The notes below the pieces were generated by a model that was not told the origin of the DNA, searched no databases, and saw nothing but the letters and a program-made list of their open reading frames with translations. This document shows positions 1 through 14,171 of a stretch of 64,000 nt of DNA, in pieces. This stretch comes from Pelomicrobium methylotrophicum. GTDB lineage: Bacteria; Pseudomonadota; Gammaproteobacteria; Burkholderiales; UBA6910. The stretch spans positions 1-64,000 of the forward strand of contig NZ_VPFL01000007.1 of the NCBI RefSeq assembly GCF_008014345.1, in the 5' to 3' direction. The first letter of the stretch is position 1, and each line of letters opens with the position of its first letter. A program made the position numbers and the translations under genes.

Positions 1-1
1 C

Positions 2-592
2 CTCGGGGAGTGGGTGTTGAGGGCGGCTTGCCGCCAGATGAAGGCCTGGGTCGTGGCGGGCTTGAGTCTTCCCGGGCGGCTTGCTGTGAACGTGGATGCC
101 CAGCAACTTGAGGACGCCGAGTTTGTGGCCAAGGCGCAGGCGATCATACGCGCGGCCGGCCTGGCGCCGTCGCGCTTCGAGCTGGAGCTGACCGAGTCCG
201 GCATGATGGCGGATCCCGAACGGGCGATCCGAGTGACGCAGGCCTTGAAAGCGGCGGGCTTCGCGTTGTCGATCGACGACTTCGGCGCCGGCTATTCGTC
301 ACTCGCCTATCTCAAGCGCTTTGCGGCGGACAAGCTCAAGATCGACATCTCGTTTGTGCGCGACATGCTCGACGACCGCAACGATTACGCCATCGTGAAG
401 ACCATCATCGCCATGGCGCGCAGCCTGGGGCTGAAGACGCTGGCCGAGGGAGTGGAAGCGGCGGCCCAGGCGCAGGCCTTACTGGAATTGGGTTGTGACG
501 AGGCGCAAGGCTATTACTTCGACCCCCCGGCGCCGGCGGACGTCTTTGCGCGGAAGTGGCTCAAGCCTGCGTCTGGAGGAGCGCCGGTTTGA
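2..592 (+). CDS. EAL-domain c-di-GMP phosphodiesterase, C-terminal part (5' end outside window)
   Basis: This is the last ~196 residues of an EAL domain, the enzyme that hydrolyses cyclic di-GMP to pGpG. The reading frame is open from the left edge, so the gene begins outside the window; the GTG at 14 is internal, because the residues before it fit the domain (LGEW then VLRAACRQ). Visible active-site blocks are NVDAQQL, LELTES, the metal-binding IDDFGAGYSSL, the lysine of LKID and the glutamate of AEGVE. All catalytic positions visible here are kept, so the domain looks active. The EAL signature itself, and any GGDEF, PAS or membrane part, would lie upstream. A hairpin spans the stop codon. 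The next gene is convergent. Confidence 0.9.
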   Translation, partial: LGEWVLRAACRQMKAWVVAGLSLPGRLAVNVDAQQLEDAEFVAKAQAIIRAAGLAPSRFELELTESGMMADPERAIRVTQALKAAGFALSIDDFGAGYSSLAYLKRFAADKLKIDISFVRDMLDDRNDYAIVKTIIAMARSLGLKTLAEGVEAAAQAQALLELGCDEAQGYYFDPPAPADVFARKWLKPASGGAPV

Positions 593-607
593 CCTGGCGG
601 TCAAACC
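586..607. terminator. Inverted repeat over the EAL gene stop codon
   Basis: A perfect 9-bp inverted repeat, GGTTTGACC and GGTCAAACC, is separated by the 4-base loop TGGC. Its left arm contains the TGA stop of the EAL-domain gene. No T-run follows, so it is not a classical intrinsic terminator. It may act as a 3' stabilising or attenuating hairpin between two convergent genes. Confidence 0.4.
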
Positions 608-792
608 GACTTCTGCGGCACGGGAGCAGGATTTTCTGTGACGGACGGCCAAGCCGACTGGGACGGGGCGCTTGCAAGGACGCCCGGAAGCCCCTGGGGC
701 ACAGGGTGGGTTGACGCCGACCACGGTCCTCAACAGGCGTTGGGCACCAAGGCAGACATCGACCCGTTTCGACGTGGCTCGATCCCTACGCG

Positions 793-817
793 GCCGGCGA
801 GTTAGTTTTTCGCCGGC
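793..817. terminator. Inverted repeat over the NUDIX gene stop codon
   Basis: GCCGGCGA and TCGCCGGC form an 8-bp stem around a 9-base loop that holds the TAA stop of the minus-strand NUDIX gene. It is GC-rich and has no downstream T-run on either strand. The 593-792 interval between the convergent genes contains no convincing gene. Confidence 0.35.
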
Positions 818-1344
818 GGCTCGATGGTGCCGACGTGCAGGGGAAACTCTCCTCGACCCCGGTCGGCGAAATAGTTGCGCAAGGTGGCGTGAATGGTGCG
901 GAACGCGAGCTCGTTCCAGGGAACCTCGGGCTCGCCGAAGAGCTTCACTTCAAGGCTTTCTTCACCGGGGCGGAAGTCCAAGTCCAGGAGCCGTGCCCGG
1001 AACATCATGTACACCTGGTTCACGTGGGGCAGGTTGTACACGGTATAGAGGGGTCCCAGCTCCACGCGGGCGCGGGCTTCCTCCATGGTTTCCCTCAATG
1101 CGGCCTCGAAAGTGGTTTCGCCGTTTTCCATGAACCCCGCCGGCAACGTCCAGTAGCCATAGCGTGGCTCGATGGCCCGGCGGCACAGCAGCACCCGATC
1201 CTCCCACTCGGGGATGCAACCCACCACGAGCTTCGGGTTCTGGTAGTGGATCGTGCCGCAAGCAGGACAGACGTAGCGCGGCAGCGTGTCACCCGGGGGG
1301 ACTTTGTACTCGACCCGGGCTCCGCAATTGGAGCAGAAATTCAT
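802..1344 (-). CDS. NUDIX hydrolase with N-terminal zinc ribbon
   Basis: The protein has 180 residues. It starts with a four-cysteine zinc ribbon (CSNCG near residue 4, CPACG near residue 27), followed by a NUDIX domain. The NUDIX box reads G-x5-E-x7-RE-x2-EE around GFMENGETTFEAALRETMEE; the usual late glycine is replaced by arginine. NUDIX enzymes hydrolyse nucleoside diphosphates linked to another group, and zinc-ribbon members are often NADH pyrophosphatase-like or ADP-ribose-type housekeeping enzymes; the exact substrate cannot be told. The start at MNFCSNCG was chosen because the ribbon begins directly there; an upstream in-frame start would add 11 residues without visible homology. It is a single gene on the minus strand. 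Confidence 0.87.
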   Translation of the reverse strand: MNFCSNCGARVEYKVPPGDTLPRYVCPACGTIHYQNPKLVVGCIPEWEDRVLLCRRAIEPRYGYWTLPAGFMENGETTFEAALRETMEEARARVELGPLYTVYNLPHVNQVYMMFRARLLDLDFRPGEESLEVKLFGEPEVPWNELAFRTIHATLRNYFADRGRGEFPLHVGTIEPPAKN

Positions 1345-1500
1345 CGGTGACTCTTCCCAACCGGCGCACGTTAGCAAAAATTCCTCGGGCTGCCTAGCCG
1401 CACTCCGTGCCGGCCAAGTTTCGCGTCCCTTGGATGGCCGTTTGTGGCCGCGCTTGCTCCGGAGGATTAGAATGCATCGGTTCTCAGAGGTTTAACTATA

Positions 1501-2562
1501 ATGCGCCCGTCCCACATCGCTGCCATCCTGGAGCGGGAATTTGTGGCCGCCGCTTCCGGCGAGCACACGCCCGTGATGCTATGGGGCCCGCCAGGCGTGG
1601 GTAAGTCGCGGATCATCGCGGATCTTGCCCAGCGACACGGCGTGCCCCTCATTGACATCCGACTCTCCCAGATGGAGCCCACGGACCTGCGGGGTATTCC
1701 GTTCCGGGCAGGCGACCGGGTGGAGTGGTCGGTGCCGGCGATCCTTCCTGACCGCAGCCGCCACGGCGAGCGCGGCATCCTGTTCCTGGACGAGATCACT
1801 TCTGCCCCGCCCACGGTCACGGCTGCCGCCTATCAACTCATCCTGGACCGGCGCCTGGGGGAATACCGGGTGCCCGACGGATGGGCCATCTTCGCAGCAG
1901 GGAACCGGCAGGGGGACCGGGGCGTCACCTACGTGATGCCAGCGCCGCTCGCCAATCGCTTCACCCACTACGAGGTGGAGCCGCATCTGGACGACTGGGT
2001 GGCGTGGGCCCACGCCCATCGCATCGATCCGCGCATCATCGGCTTCCTGCGCTTTCGTCCCGACTTGCTGTTCGACTTCGATGCGGCGCGCAATCCCATC
2101 GCCTTCCCTTCGCCCCGCTCGTGGGAGTACGCCCATCGGGCGCTGGCCAAATTCGGGGCCGATGGAGCGCTGCTGTTGGACGCGCTGCAGGCCTGCGTGG
2201 GACCCTCCGCCGGCATCGAGCTCAAGGCCTTCATCGACACGATGGAACGCATGCCGGACATCGACGCCATCCTGGAAGGGCGGGGCGGGCAAGTACCGAA
2301 GGAGGTGGATTTGCAGTACGGGGTTGCGGCGGCGCTGGTGCGCCGAGCCATGCAGGCGGGCCGCGGGCCCGAGGCGCGGCGGGTGCTCGGTAACATCCTC
2401 AAGTACGCGCAAGCCTTCCCGCAGCGGGAGCTGGGCGTGATGCTGGTCACCGATATGCACCGCACGCTGGGGCAGCCCCTCATCGACTTGCCGGAATTTT
2501 CCGACTGGGCCAACTCCATCACCGATCTCGTGCTCTACGAGCGGCGCGTGGCCGGGCCGTGA
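1501..2562 (+). CDS. MoxR-type AAA+ ATPase
   Basis: This 353-residue AAA+ protein has Walker A GPPGVGKS at 29-36 and Walker B ILFLDEI at 93-99. A sensor-like AAGN follows, and there is a PSPRSWE block near residue 200, typical of MoxR-like ATPases. Members work with a von Willebrand factor A (VWA) protein to remodel or insert cofactors into client proteins. The next gene, which begins 32 bases downstream, encodes exactly such a partner, so the two form a chaperone-like pair. The client is unknown; no oxidoreductase lies beside the pair. The divergent neighbour is the NUDIX gene, with 156 bases between starts. Confidence 0.85.
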   Translation: MRPSHIAAILEREFVAAASGEHTPVMLWGPPGVGKSRIIADLAQRHGVPLIDIRLSQMEPTDLRGIPFRAGDRVEWSVPAILPDRSRHGERGILFLDEITSAPPTVTAAAYQLILDRRLGEYRVPDGWAIFAAGNRQGDRGVTYVMPAPLANRFTHYEVEPHLDDWVAWAHAHRIDPRIIGFLRFRPDLLFDFDAARNPIAFPSPRSWEYAHRALAKFGADGALLLDALQACVGPSAGIELKAFIDTMERMPDIDAILEGRGGQVPKEVDLQYGVAAALVRRAMQAGRGPEARRVLGNILKYAQAFPQRELGVMLVTDMHRTLGQPLIDLPEFSDWANSITDLVLYERRVAGP

Positions 2563-2594
2563 GCTCTGGGGCGAAGGGCGAAGGGGCGGAGGCC

Positions 2595-3872
2595 ATGGAG
2601 GCATCCATCGAGACCAAACTGCGCGCGGCGCGCACGCGCTTGATCCTGGAGACGCCGTTCGTGGGCGCCCTGGTGCTGCACCTGCCCCTGGTGCCGGCGG
2701 ACCCGCGTCGCTGCGAGACTGTGGCCACCGACGCCCGCGCCTTCTACTACAATCCGGCCTACATCGCGGGGCTCTCCCTCGCCGAGACCCAGTTCGTGCT
2801 GGCCCACGAAGCGCTGCACTGCGCCCTGGGCCATTTCGCCCGCCGCAACCACCGGGTGCGCCGCCGGTGGGACGTGGCTTGCGATCACGCCGTCAACTGG
2901 CTGCTGGTGGACGAAGGGCTCAAGCCCCCGGCGGGGGCGCTATTGGATCCAGCGTTCCGCGGCCTCTCGGCAGAGGAGATCTACCCCCTGATTCCCGAGG
3001 ACACCCGGGCGCTGCCCCTGGATCTGCATGCCTTCGACGCCGAAGAGCGGGCGCTTGCCACCGCCGCGGCGCCCGCCGGCGGGGCGGGCGTGCAGAGGCC
3101 GGGAAGGGTTACCATGCAGCCTGGGGGAAGCGACGTACCCGCGGGTGACTCGGCGACCGAAACGACGGCTGGGGACCGGTTTCGGGGCGGCAGGGCGGGG
3201 TCGCCATTGCGGGCCCGCTCGGATTGGGAAGGCGCGGCGCCAGGGGACGCGGACCTCGCCACTGCCTGGCGGGTGCGGCTGGCTGCGGCGGCGCAGCAGG
3301 CCCTGCGGGCTGGACGGCTGCCCGCGGGCTGGCAGCGGCTCATCGATCACATGATCGAGCCCCGGCTTCCATGGCGCATGCTGCTGGAACGGTTCCTCCG
3401 GGGCTGCGGGCGGGACGACTATAGCTTTTGCCGCCCTTCCCGGCGGGAAGGGGCGGCCCTCCTTCCGCGCCTGGCGAGCGGCGTGCTGGAGGTGGTGGCC
3501 GTCATCGACGTGTCGGGCTCCATCGGCGACGAGGAGGTGCGCGGGTTCGCGGCCGAGCTGGACGCGCTCAAAAGCCAACTGCCGGCTCGCGTCATCCTTC
3601 ACGCCTGCGACGAGCAGTTGGCCCCCGAGGGGCCCTGGGTGTTCGAGCCGTGGGCGGCACTGCAGGTCCCGGCGCGGGTGACAGGTGGCGGGGGGACCCG
3701 GTTCACGCCAGTCTTCGAGTGGCTCGAGCGCCAGGGCCTCCACCCGGACGCCCTCATCTACTTTACCGACGCCCTCGGCGTATTCCCCGGGCAGCCGCCG
3801 CCTTATCCTGTCCTGTGGCTGGTCAAAGGCCAGGCGCCGGTGCCGTGGGGGGAGCGGATTCAGTTGAACTAG
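2595..3872 (+). CDS. DUF2201-type protein: metallopeptidase-like domain plus VWA-like domain
   Basis: The protein has 425 residues from ATG 2595. I preferred this start to a GTG at 2559, which overlaps the preceding stop, because AAGGGG sits 8 bases before the ATG. The N-terminal half carries HEALH at 71-75 with a further His at 80, the zinc motif of the putative metallopeptidase domain paired with VWA-like domains. A low-complexity Gly/Ala/Thr linker spans about 157-222. The C-terminal half has the metal-ion adhesion (MIDAS) motif DVSGS at 305-309, a GGGGTRF turn near 364 and an aspartate at 392, as in VWA folds. It is the expected partner of the MoxR-type ATPase just upstream. Whether the HExxH motif is catalytic is not known for the family. 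Confidence 0.8.
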   Translation: MEASIETKLRAARTRLILETPFVGALVLHLPLVPADPRRCETVATDARAFYYNPAYIAGLSLAETQFVLAHEALHCALGHFARRNHRVRRRWDVACDHAVNWLLVDEGLKPPAGALLDPAFRGLSAEEIYPLIPEDTRALPLDLHAFDAEERALATAAAPAGGAGVQRPGRVTMQPGGSDVPAGDSATETTAGDRFRGGRAGSPLRARSDWEGAAPGDADLATAWRVRLAAAAQQALRAGRLPAGWQRLIDHMIEPRLPWRMLLERFLRGCGRDDYSFCRPSRREGAALLPRLASGVLEVVAVIDVSGSIGDEEVRGFAAELDALKSQLPARVILHACDEQLAPEGPWVFEPWAALQVPARVTGGGGTRFTPVFEWLERQGLHPDALIYFTDALGVFPGQPPPYPVLWLVKGQAPVPWGERIQLN

Positions 3873-3930
3873 CGATTTATGAGCCCTTCACCCCAACCCA
3901 GGGCGGCCGCGCTCCAGGGCCCAAGCCATT

Positions 3931-5112
<1,182 letters not shown>

Positions 5113-5147
5113 AGTCACGGATGGATGGGCGGCGGTGCGGCCCGCGG

Positions 5148-5726
5148 TTACTCATTTTTACGCTTCACCGCCTTTAACAGAACCACGACCGCCCCGGTTC
5201 CTCCGTCCACTGGCCGCGCGGGGGTGAACGCCAGTACTTGCTCCCGCTGCATGAGCCAGTGGCGCACCTTGAGCTTGAGCACGGGCTCTCGGTTCTTCGA
5301 CCCCCGTCCTTTGCCGTGGATGATGCGGACGCACCGCAAGCCGCGCCGCTCGCACGCTTTGAGGAACTCGGCGGTCTGAACGCGAGCTGCTTCACGGTCA
5401 AGGCCGTGGAGGTCCAATTGATCCTGGATCACCCAGTGCCCCCGGCGCAGCTTGCGCAGGATTTGCCGGGGGAGGCCGGGGCGCACGAAGGAAAGGTCGC
5501 CGTCCGCCTCCACCATGGCTTCCCAGTGGTCGCCGCAGAGGGACTCCGCCAGCGCTTGTTGCTCGTCCCGCAGCCGCTGGTAGGCGATGGGCTTGGGGCG
5601 CTCCGCGGCTAGCTCGACCCGGCCGGTGGCCCGCAGCCGCGACACGTCCCGCACCGCCTTGCGGAACAGCTCCAATTCCGCGCTAGAGAGCGGCGATGTC
5701 GCGTTAGCGCCGGTACGCTCCTTCAT
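5148..5726 (-). CDS. Smr-domain protein
   Basis: The 192-residue protein has a C-terminal Smr (small MutS-related) domain with LDLHGL at 104-109 and HGKGRGS at 137-143, the two signatures of the fold. Stand-alone Smr proteins are nicking nucleases or RNA-cleaving factors; E. coli relatives include SmrA and SmrB, the latter acting on mRNA at collided ribosomes. The N-terminal ~90 residues are charged and include the FRKAVRDV region seen in proteobacterial members of this size. It lies just downstream of trxB on the same strand (32 bases) and is convergent with the PII gene. Confidence 0.87.
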   Translation of the reverse strand: MKERTGANATSPLSSAELELFRKAVRDVSRLRATGRVELAAERPKPIAYQRLRDEQQALAESLCGDHWEAMVEADGDLSFVRPGLPRQILRKLRRGHWVIQDQLDLHGLDREAARVQTAEFLKACERRGLRCVRIIHGKGRGSKNREPVLKLKVRHWLMQREQVLAFTPARPVDGGTGAVVVLLKAVKRKNE

Positions 5727-5758
5727 CGACTCCCTTCGATCCGCCCTCCCGCCCGAGG

Positions 5759-9147
<3,389 letters not shown>

Positions 9148-9218
9148 TCCGACCGACACTTTCGGTGCGCCAAGGTGTCGAATTGTTTGGCCTTTAGCGC
9201 GCGATGGGGCAGACTGTC

Positions 9219-9812
9219 ATGAACCGGACGCTCGTTTTCATCGCGTTCGCCCTCGGCTGCACCGGCGCCGCGGCCCAAGCCACCTACTACAAGTGGAAGG
9301 ATGCGAAGGGGGGGATCCACTACGGCGACACGCCGCCTTGGGGGGTCGACGCGGAGCGGGTGATCGAGGACGCGCGCTACGCCGTGAATCCGGAGGCGTG
9401 CCGGACCATCCGTTGCCAGCTGGACCGAATCCAGGCCAGCAAGCGGCTGGAGGCGGAGGCGGAAGCCGCCGCAGCGCGCCCCGAAGCTTCCCGGTCCTTG
9501 CCGTCGCCCCGAGGCCTGCCGTTCGAAGTTTTCGTCCATTTGCGCCGCGGCATGACCGAGAGCGAAGTGCTGAGCCGGGCCGGCCCGCCGGATTTGCAGT
9601 CGGTCGAAGGGGTGGACGAGGTACAGCAGACGCTCGCCGAGGCTCAGCCCACGGGGCCCCGGGACGGCCGGGGTTTTTCGTCGGTGAGGGTCATCAGCAG
9701 CCGAGTGGTGAAGACCTGGACCTACCTTCCCACGGCGAGTGACGCGTTTACCACCGTCATCACCTTTCGCGGCGGGCGGGTGGAGAACATCGAACGGATC
9801 AGGAAATTCTGA
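9219..9812 (+). CDS. DUF4124-type periplasmic protein
   Basis: The protein has 197 residues and a signal peptide (MNRTLVFIAFALGCTGAAAQA). A short DUF4124-like segment follows, with the pattern YYKWKDAKGGIHYGDTPP. Such segments occur at the N-termini of many secreted proteobacterial proteins of unknown role. The C-terminal part, RRGMTESEVLSRAGPPD then a FRGGRVENIERI ending, resembles the small SmpA/BamE-like fold. ATG 9219 was chosen because the signal peptide starts there. Its stop overlaps the lolA start by one base, so it is probably in the lolA operon and may be an envelope protein. Confidence 0.75.
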   Translation: MNRTLVFIAFALGCTGAAAQATYYKWKDAKGGIHYGDTPPWGVDAERVIEDARYAVNPEACRTIRCQLDRIQASKRLEAEAEAAAARPEASRSLPSPRGLPFEVFVHLRRGMTESEVLSRAGPPDLQSVEGVDEVQQTLAEAQPTGPRDGRGFSSVRVISSRVVKTWTYLPTASDAFTTVITFRGGRVENIERIRKF

Positions 9813-10444
9813 TGGCTTCTCGTTTTTTGCAGATGCTGGCGGGGGGCGTGCTGGCCCTGCTTCCCCTGGCCGCCGACGCCGGCGGTCTGGACAAGCTCCA
9901 CCGTTTTCTTGCGACGACCGCCTCGGCGCGTGCGGACTTCCATCAGACCGTCTTGGACGCGAAAGGCGCGCTGGTTCAGCGGGCGCTGGGCACCATGGAG
10001 TTCCAGCGGCCAGGGCGCTTCCGATGGACCTATGTGAAACCTTACGACCAGCTCATCGTCGGCGACGGGCAAAAGCTCTGGATCTACGACCGGGACCTCA
10101 AGCAGGTCACCGTGCGCAACTTGGATCAGGCGTTGGGTTCCACACCAGCGGCGCTGCTGGCAGGCAGCAACGACCTGTACGCCAGTTTCAGCCTGAAGGA
10201 GGGCGGCGAAAAAGACGGCCTCGAGTGGGTGGAGGCAGTTCCCAAGGCGCAGGACACCCCCTTCCAACGGGTGCGCATGGGTTTCGACGCGGCAGGGCTC
10301 CTCGCGGCGATGGAGCTCCGGGACAGCTTCGGGCAGACCACGCTGCTCAGATTTTCCAACCTGCAGCGCAACTCTCCCTTGGATCCGGGTCGCTTCAAGT
10401 TTGCGCCGCCGCCCGGCACGGATGTGATCGGTGAAGGCTCCTGA
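9812..10444 (+). CDS. lolA: Outer-membrane lipoprotein carrier protein LolA
   Basis: The 210-residue periplasmic chaperone has a signal peptide ending near ADAGG. It has the LolA pattern FHQTV, then PGRFRWTYVKPYDQLIVGDGQKLWIYD, and a C-terminal FKFAPPPGTDV. LolA carries lipoproteins from LolCDE to LolB at the outer membrane. It sits between ftsK/DUF4124 and rarA, the usual order. The rarA start lies within its last codons (14-base overlap), indicating translational coupling. Confidence 0.93.
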   Translation: MASRFLQMLAGGVLALLPLAADAGGLDKLHRFLATTASARADFHQTVLDAKGALVQRALGTMEFQRPGRFRWTYVKPYDQLIVGDGQKLWIYDRDLKQVTVRNLDQALGSTPAALLAGSNDLYASFSLKEGGEKDGLEWVEAVPKAQDTPFQRVRMGFDAAGLLAAMELRDSFGQTTLLRFSNLQRNSPLDPGRFKFAPPPGTDVIGEGS

Positions 10445-11786
10445 GCTCTTTTCGGAGCGCGAACCGGCGGCGCCGCTGGCCGAGCGCCTGCGGCCCCGCA
10501 GCCTCGACCAGGTGGTGGGGCAGGAGCACCTGCTGGGGCCGGGCAAGCCCTTGCGGCTTGCCTTCGAAGCAGGCAAACCGCATTCCATGATCCTGTGGGG
10601 GCCGCCGGGGAGCGGCAAGACCACCCTGGCACGGCTCATGGCGAGCGCGTTCCAGGCGGAGTTCATCGCGCTCTCCGCGGTGTTTTCGGGCGTCAAAGAC
10701 ATCCGCGACGCCATCGAGCGGGCGCGCCAAGCGCTCCAGCGCACCGGCCGCCCCACGATCCTGTTCGTCGACGAGGTGCACCGCTTCAACAAGGCGCAGC
10801 AGGACGCCTTCCTTCCCTACGTGGAGCAGGGGCTCATCACCTTCATCGGCGCCACCACTGAAAATCCTTCCTTTGAGGTGAACGGCGCGCTCCTCTCCCG
10901 GGCCCAGGTGTACGTGCTCAAGCCCCTGGGCGAGGAGCATCTCGAGCTGCTGCTGGAGCGGGCGCGGGCGCAGGCATACCCGACGCTGCGGCTCTCGGAT
11001 GAAGCGCGCCGGCTGCTCACGGGCTTCGCCGACGGCGACGCCCGGCGCCTGCTGAACTTGCTGGAGCAACTCCACACGGCGGCGGCCACCGCGGGCGTCG
11101 CAGAGGTGTCGGGGGAATTCGCCCGCGATGCGCTGGCGCGCTCCGGACGGCGTTTCGACAAGGGGGGAGACGCGTTCTATGATCAGATCTCGGCCCTGCA
11201 CAAATCGGTGCGGGGTTCGAGCCCCGACGCGGCTCTGTATTGGCTTGCGCGGATGCTGGACGGCGGTGCCGATCCTCTTTACCTGGGGCGGCGCCTGATC
11301 CGCATGGCGGTGGAGGACGTGGGGCTCGCCGATCCGCGGGCACTGCGTGTCGCGCTGGATGCGGTGGAGACCTACGAGCGGCTGGGCACACCCGAAGGAG
11401 AGCTCGCGCTGGCGCAAGCGGCGGTCTACCTTGCCTGCGCACCCAAGAGCAACGCCGTATACGTGGCGTATAATGACGCCCGTCTGTTCGTTGCCCATGA
11501 CGCGTCGAGGCCGGTGCCGGCGCATTTGCGCAACGCGCCGACCCAGCTCATGAAGAAGCTCGGCTACGGCCGCGGATACCGATACGCCCACGACGAGCCG
11601 GAAGCCTACGCAGCAGGCGAGAACTACTTTCCGGACGGGATGGAGCCGCAGCGGTTCTACCATCCCACCAACCGCGGGCTGGAGGCGCGCATCGCCGAGA
11701 AGCTCGATCACCTGCGCGCCCTGGACGAGCGGGCCAAAGCGGGCAAATCCGCGGCCGACGCCGCGGCCCGTAAAAGGGAACGTTAG
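10431..11786 (+). CDS. rarA: Replication-associated recombination protein RarA
   Basis: This 451-residue AAA+ ATPase is related to clamp-loader proteins and acts at stalled replication forks. It has Walker A GPPGSGKT at 57-64, Walker [11 protein letters not shown], sensor-1 [11 protein letters not shown] and the C-terminal tetramerisation region beginning near [22 protein letters not shown]. The start is a GTG inside lolA. The length is normal. It is followed by serS after 141 bases that hold a short GCGCC-GGG-GGCGC hairpin (11827-11839). Confidence 0.95.
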   Translation: MKAPELFSEREPAAPLAERLRPRSLDQVVGQEHLLGPGKPLRLAFEAGKPHSMILWGPPGSGKTTLARLMASAFQAEFIALSAVFSGVKDIRDAIERARQALQRTGRPTILFVDEVHRFNKAQQDAFLPYVEQGLITFIGATTENPSFEVNGALLSRAQVYVLKPLGEEHLELLLERARAQAYPTLRLSDEARRLLTGFADGDARRLLNLLEQLHTAAATAGVAEVSGEFARDALARSGRRFDKGGDAFYDQISALHKSVRGSSPDAALYWLARMLDGGADPLYLGRRLIRMAVEDVGLADPRALRVALDAVETYERLGTPEGELALAQAAVYLACAPKSNAVYVAYNDARLFVAHDASRPVPAHLRNAPTQLMKKLGYGRGYRYAHDEPEAYAAGENYFPDGMEPQRFYHPTNRGLEARIAEKLDHLRALDERAKAGKSAADAAARKRER

Positions 11787-11918
11787 CCGCGTAGGCGCGT
11801 GGAGAAAAAGCCCGGAACGCGAAAGGGCGCCGGGGGCGCAGAAGGAAGGCGAAGTTTTTCTTCCCGCTTTGCGTAGGCCCAATCTTTTTTTCGCCGCGCT
11901 CAGCGATTCACCTTTTAG

Positions 11919-13211
<1,293 letters not shown>

Positions 13212-13258
13212 AGGTCGTCATGGACTCGCCCAAGGCGCGGGGCGAGCCGTCTGAGGGG

Positions 13259-13621
13259 TCAAGCCTCCTTGGAGGTAGTGCGACGGCGCCGTTCCAGGGT
13301 GGGCGGGATGTTCCGCTGGCGACGGTCGGCAAGCCCGGCACGGCGAATCAGGTCCATCCAGAAAGCATCACTGTTTTCCGACTTGAACTTGAGGTACAGC
13401 GCGACTTCTTCCGGATAGGCGTTCGGCGAGCCCAGGCGCGCCAGGTGATTGGAAGGTCGCTCACCCGGCAACGGCGGAGTGGTATCAGAGATCCAGGCTT
13501 GCATAATGGCCTGCCACAAAGCACGGTAGAAGGGATCGTCCGCCTCTTCGAAGCCATACTGCCATTTCAAGAACGAAATCTCGGCTGAGGTCAACTGATC
13601 GGTACGAAAGTTGATGCTCAT
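13259..13621 (-). CDS. Hypothetical protein (120 aa)
   Basis: I do not recognise this family. The soluble, mixed-charge protein begins MSINFRTDQLTSAEISFLKW, has aromatic-rich stretches (YGFEEADDPFYRALWQAI, FKSENSDAFWMDLIRRAG) and ends in a run of arginines. The start was chosen for a good ribosome-binding site (GAGGGACC) just before ATG 13621; 35 upstream in-frame residues look untranslated. A plausible sigma-70 promoter lies in the AT-rich stretch upstream. No signal peptide or membrane segment is seen. It is isolated between serS (convergent) and tRNA-Ser. Confidence 0.65.
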   Translation of the reverse strand: MSINFRTDQLTSAEISFLKWQYGFEEADDPFYRALWQAIMQAWISDTTPPLPGERPSNHLARLGSPNAYPEEVALYLKFKSENSDAFWMDLIRRAGLADRRQRNIPPTLERRRRTTSKEA

Positions 13622-13697
13622 CGGTCCCTCTTCTTGGTCGCCCCCCAAGAATCCTCTAGTTCGGCTTGCCTGAGGCCGCCCCCTTATTATGACGTTG

Positions 13698-13726
13698 AAG
13701 ATAATATGGAACTGTTCTGATATCAA
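13698..13726 (-). promoter_or_regulatory. Candidate sigma-70 promoter of the 120-aa gene
   Basis: Read on the minus strand, TTGATA is followed after 17 bases by TATCTT. It lies 77 bases upstream of ATG 13621, in an interval clearly more AT-rich than its surroundings. Confidence 0.35.
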
Positions 13727-13796
13727 CGACCTGCTTGCCAGAGCGAGCCTGGGCGGATGCTTCGGTGCGACGTTCCTGGTCTCACGGGTTCGCTGG

Positions 13797-13802
13797 TAAA
13801 AT
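13797..13802 (+). promoter_or_regulatory. Candidate -10 element of tRNA-Ser
   Basis: TAAAAT lies 11 bases before the first base of the mature tRNA, a sensible distance for a short 5' leader. The matching -35 is weak (TTCCTG-like). Confidence 0.3.
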
Positions 13803-13813
13803 ACGTTTTCTCC

Positions 13814-13906
13814 GGAGAGGTACCGAAGCGGTCATAACGGCGCCGACTCGAAATCGGATGGTCGGGTAAAACCGGCACGTGGGTTCGAATCCCACCCTCT
13901 CCGCCA
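13814..13906 (+). tRNA. tRNA-Ser(CGA)
   Basis: A 93-base gene including an encoded 3' CCA. The acceptor arms are GGAGAGG (13814-13820) and CCTCTCC (13896-13902), with G as the discriminator base, as expected for serine. The anticodon stem CCGA/TCGG encloses the loop CTCGAAA, giving anticodon CGA for codon UCG. A long variable arm (GGTCGGGTAAAACCGGC region) and GTTCGAATC T-loop fit a serine tRNA. No integrase gene or repeated tRNA 3' end was seen in the following 265 bases. Confidence 0.95.
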
Positions 13907-14171
13907 TCTGCCAACAGGCGTGGGAGCGTGAAGCGAAGCGCAACGCGCCCTTCTCCGCGACCGTCGCAGCGGAGGCCAGAACGACCTATCCGCAGCACAG
14001 GATGCCCCTTGGGTAAGGCGATTCCTCGAGGGCTGAAGGCGGCGTCTCTTGAGCGATTCCGCTCGCCAGCAGACCCTCTTTCTTACTTACTTTTGGCGCC
14101 GATGGCGTTCCAACCTTCTTGTGAGTGTTCTCCGGGCTTCTCTGTGACTCGGTGGTTGAGGAAGCGGCAGG

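Noticed and set aside
13723-13998. 91-codon minus-strand open frame overlapping tRNA-Ser
   Set aside because: It runs antisense through the tRNA gene and yields the well-known false peptide pattern of antisense serine tRNAs.
13907-14171. Possible genomic island downstream of tRNA-Ser
   Set aside because: No integrase, no duplicated tRNA 3' end and no mobile gene was found; the next gene is an ordinary envelope-type gene.
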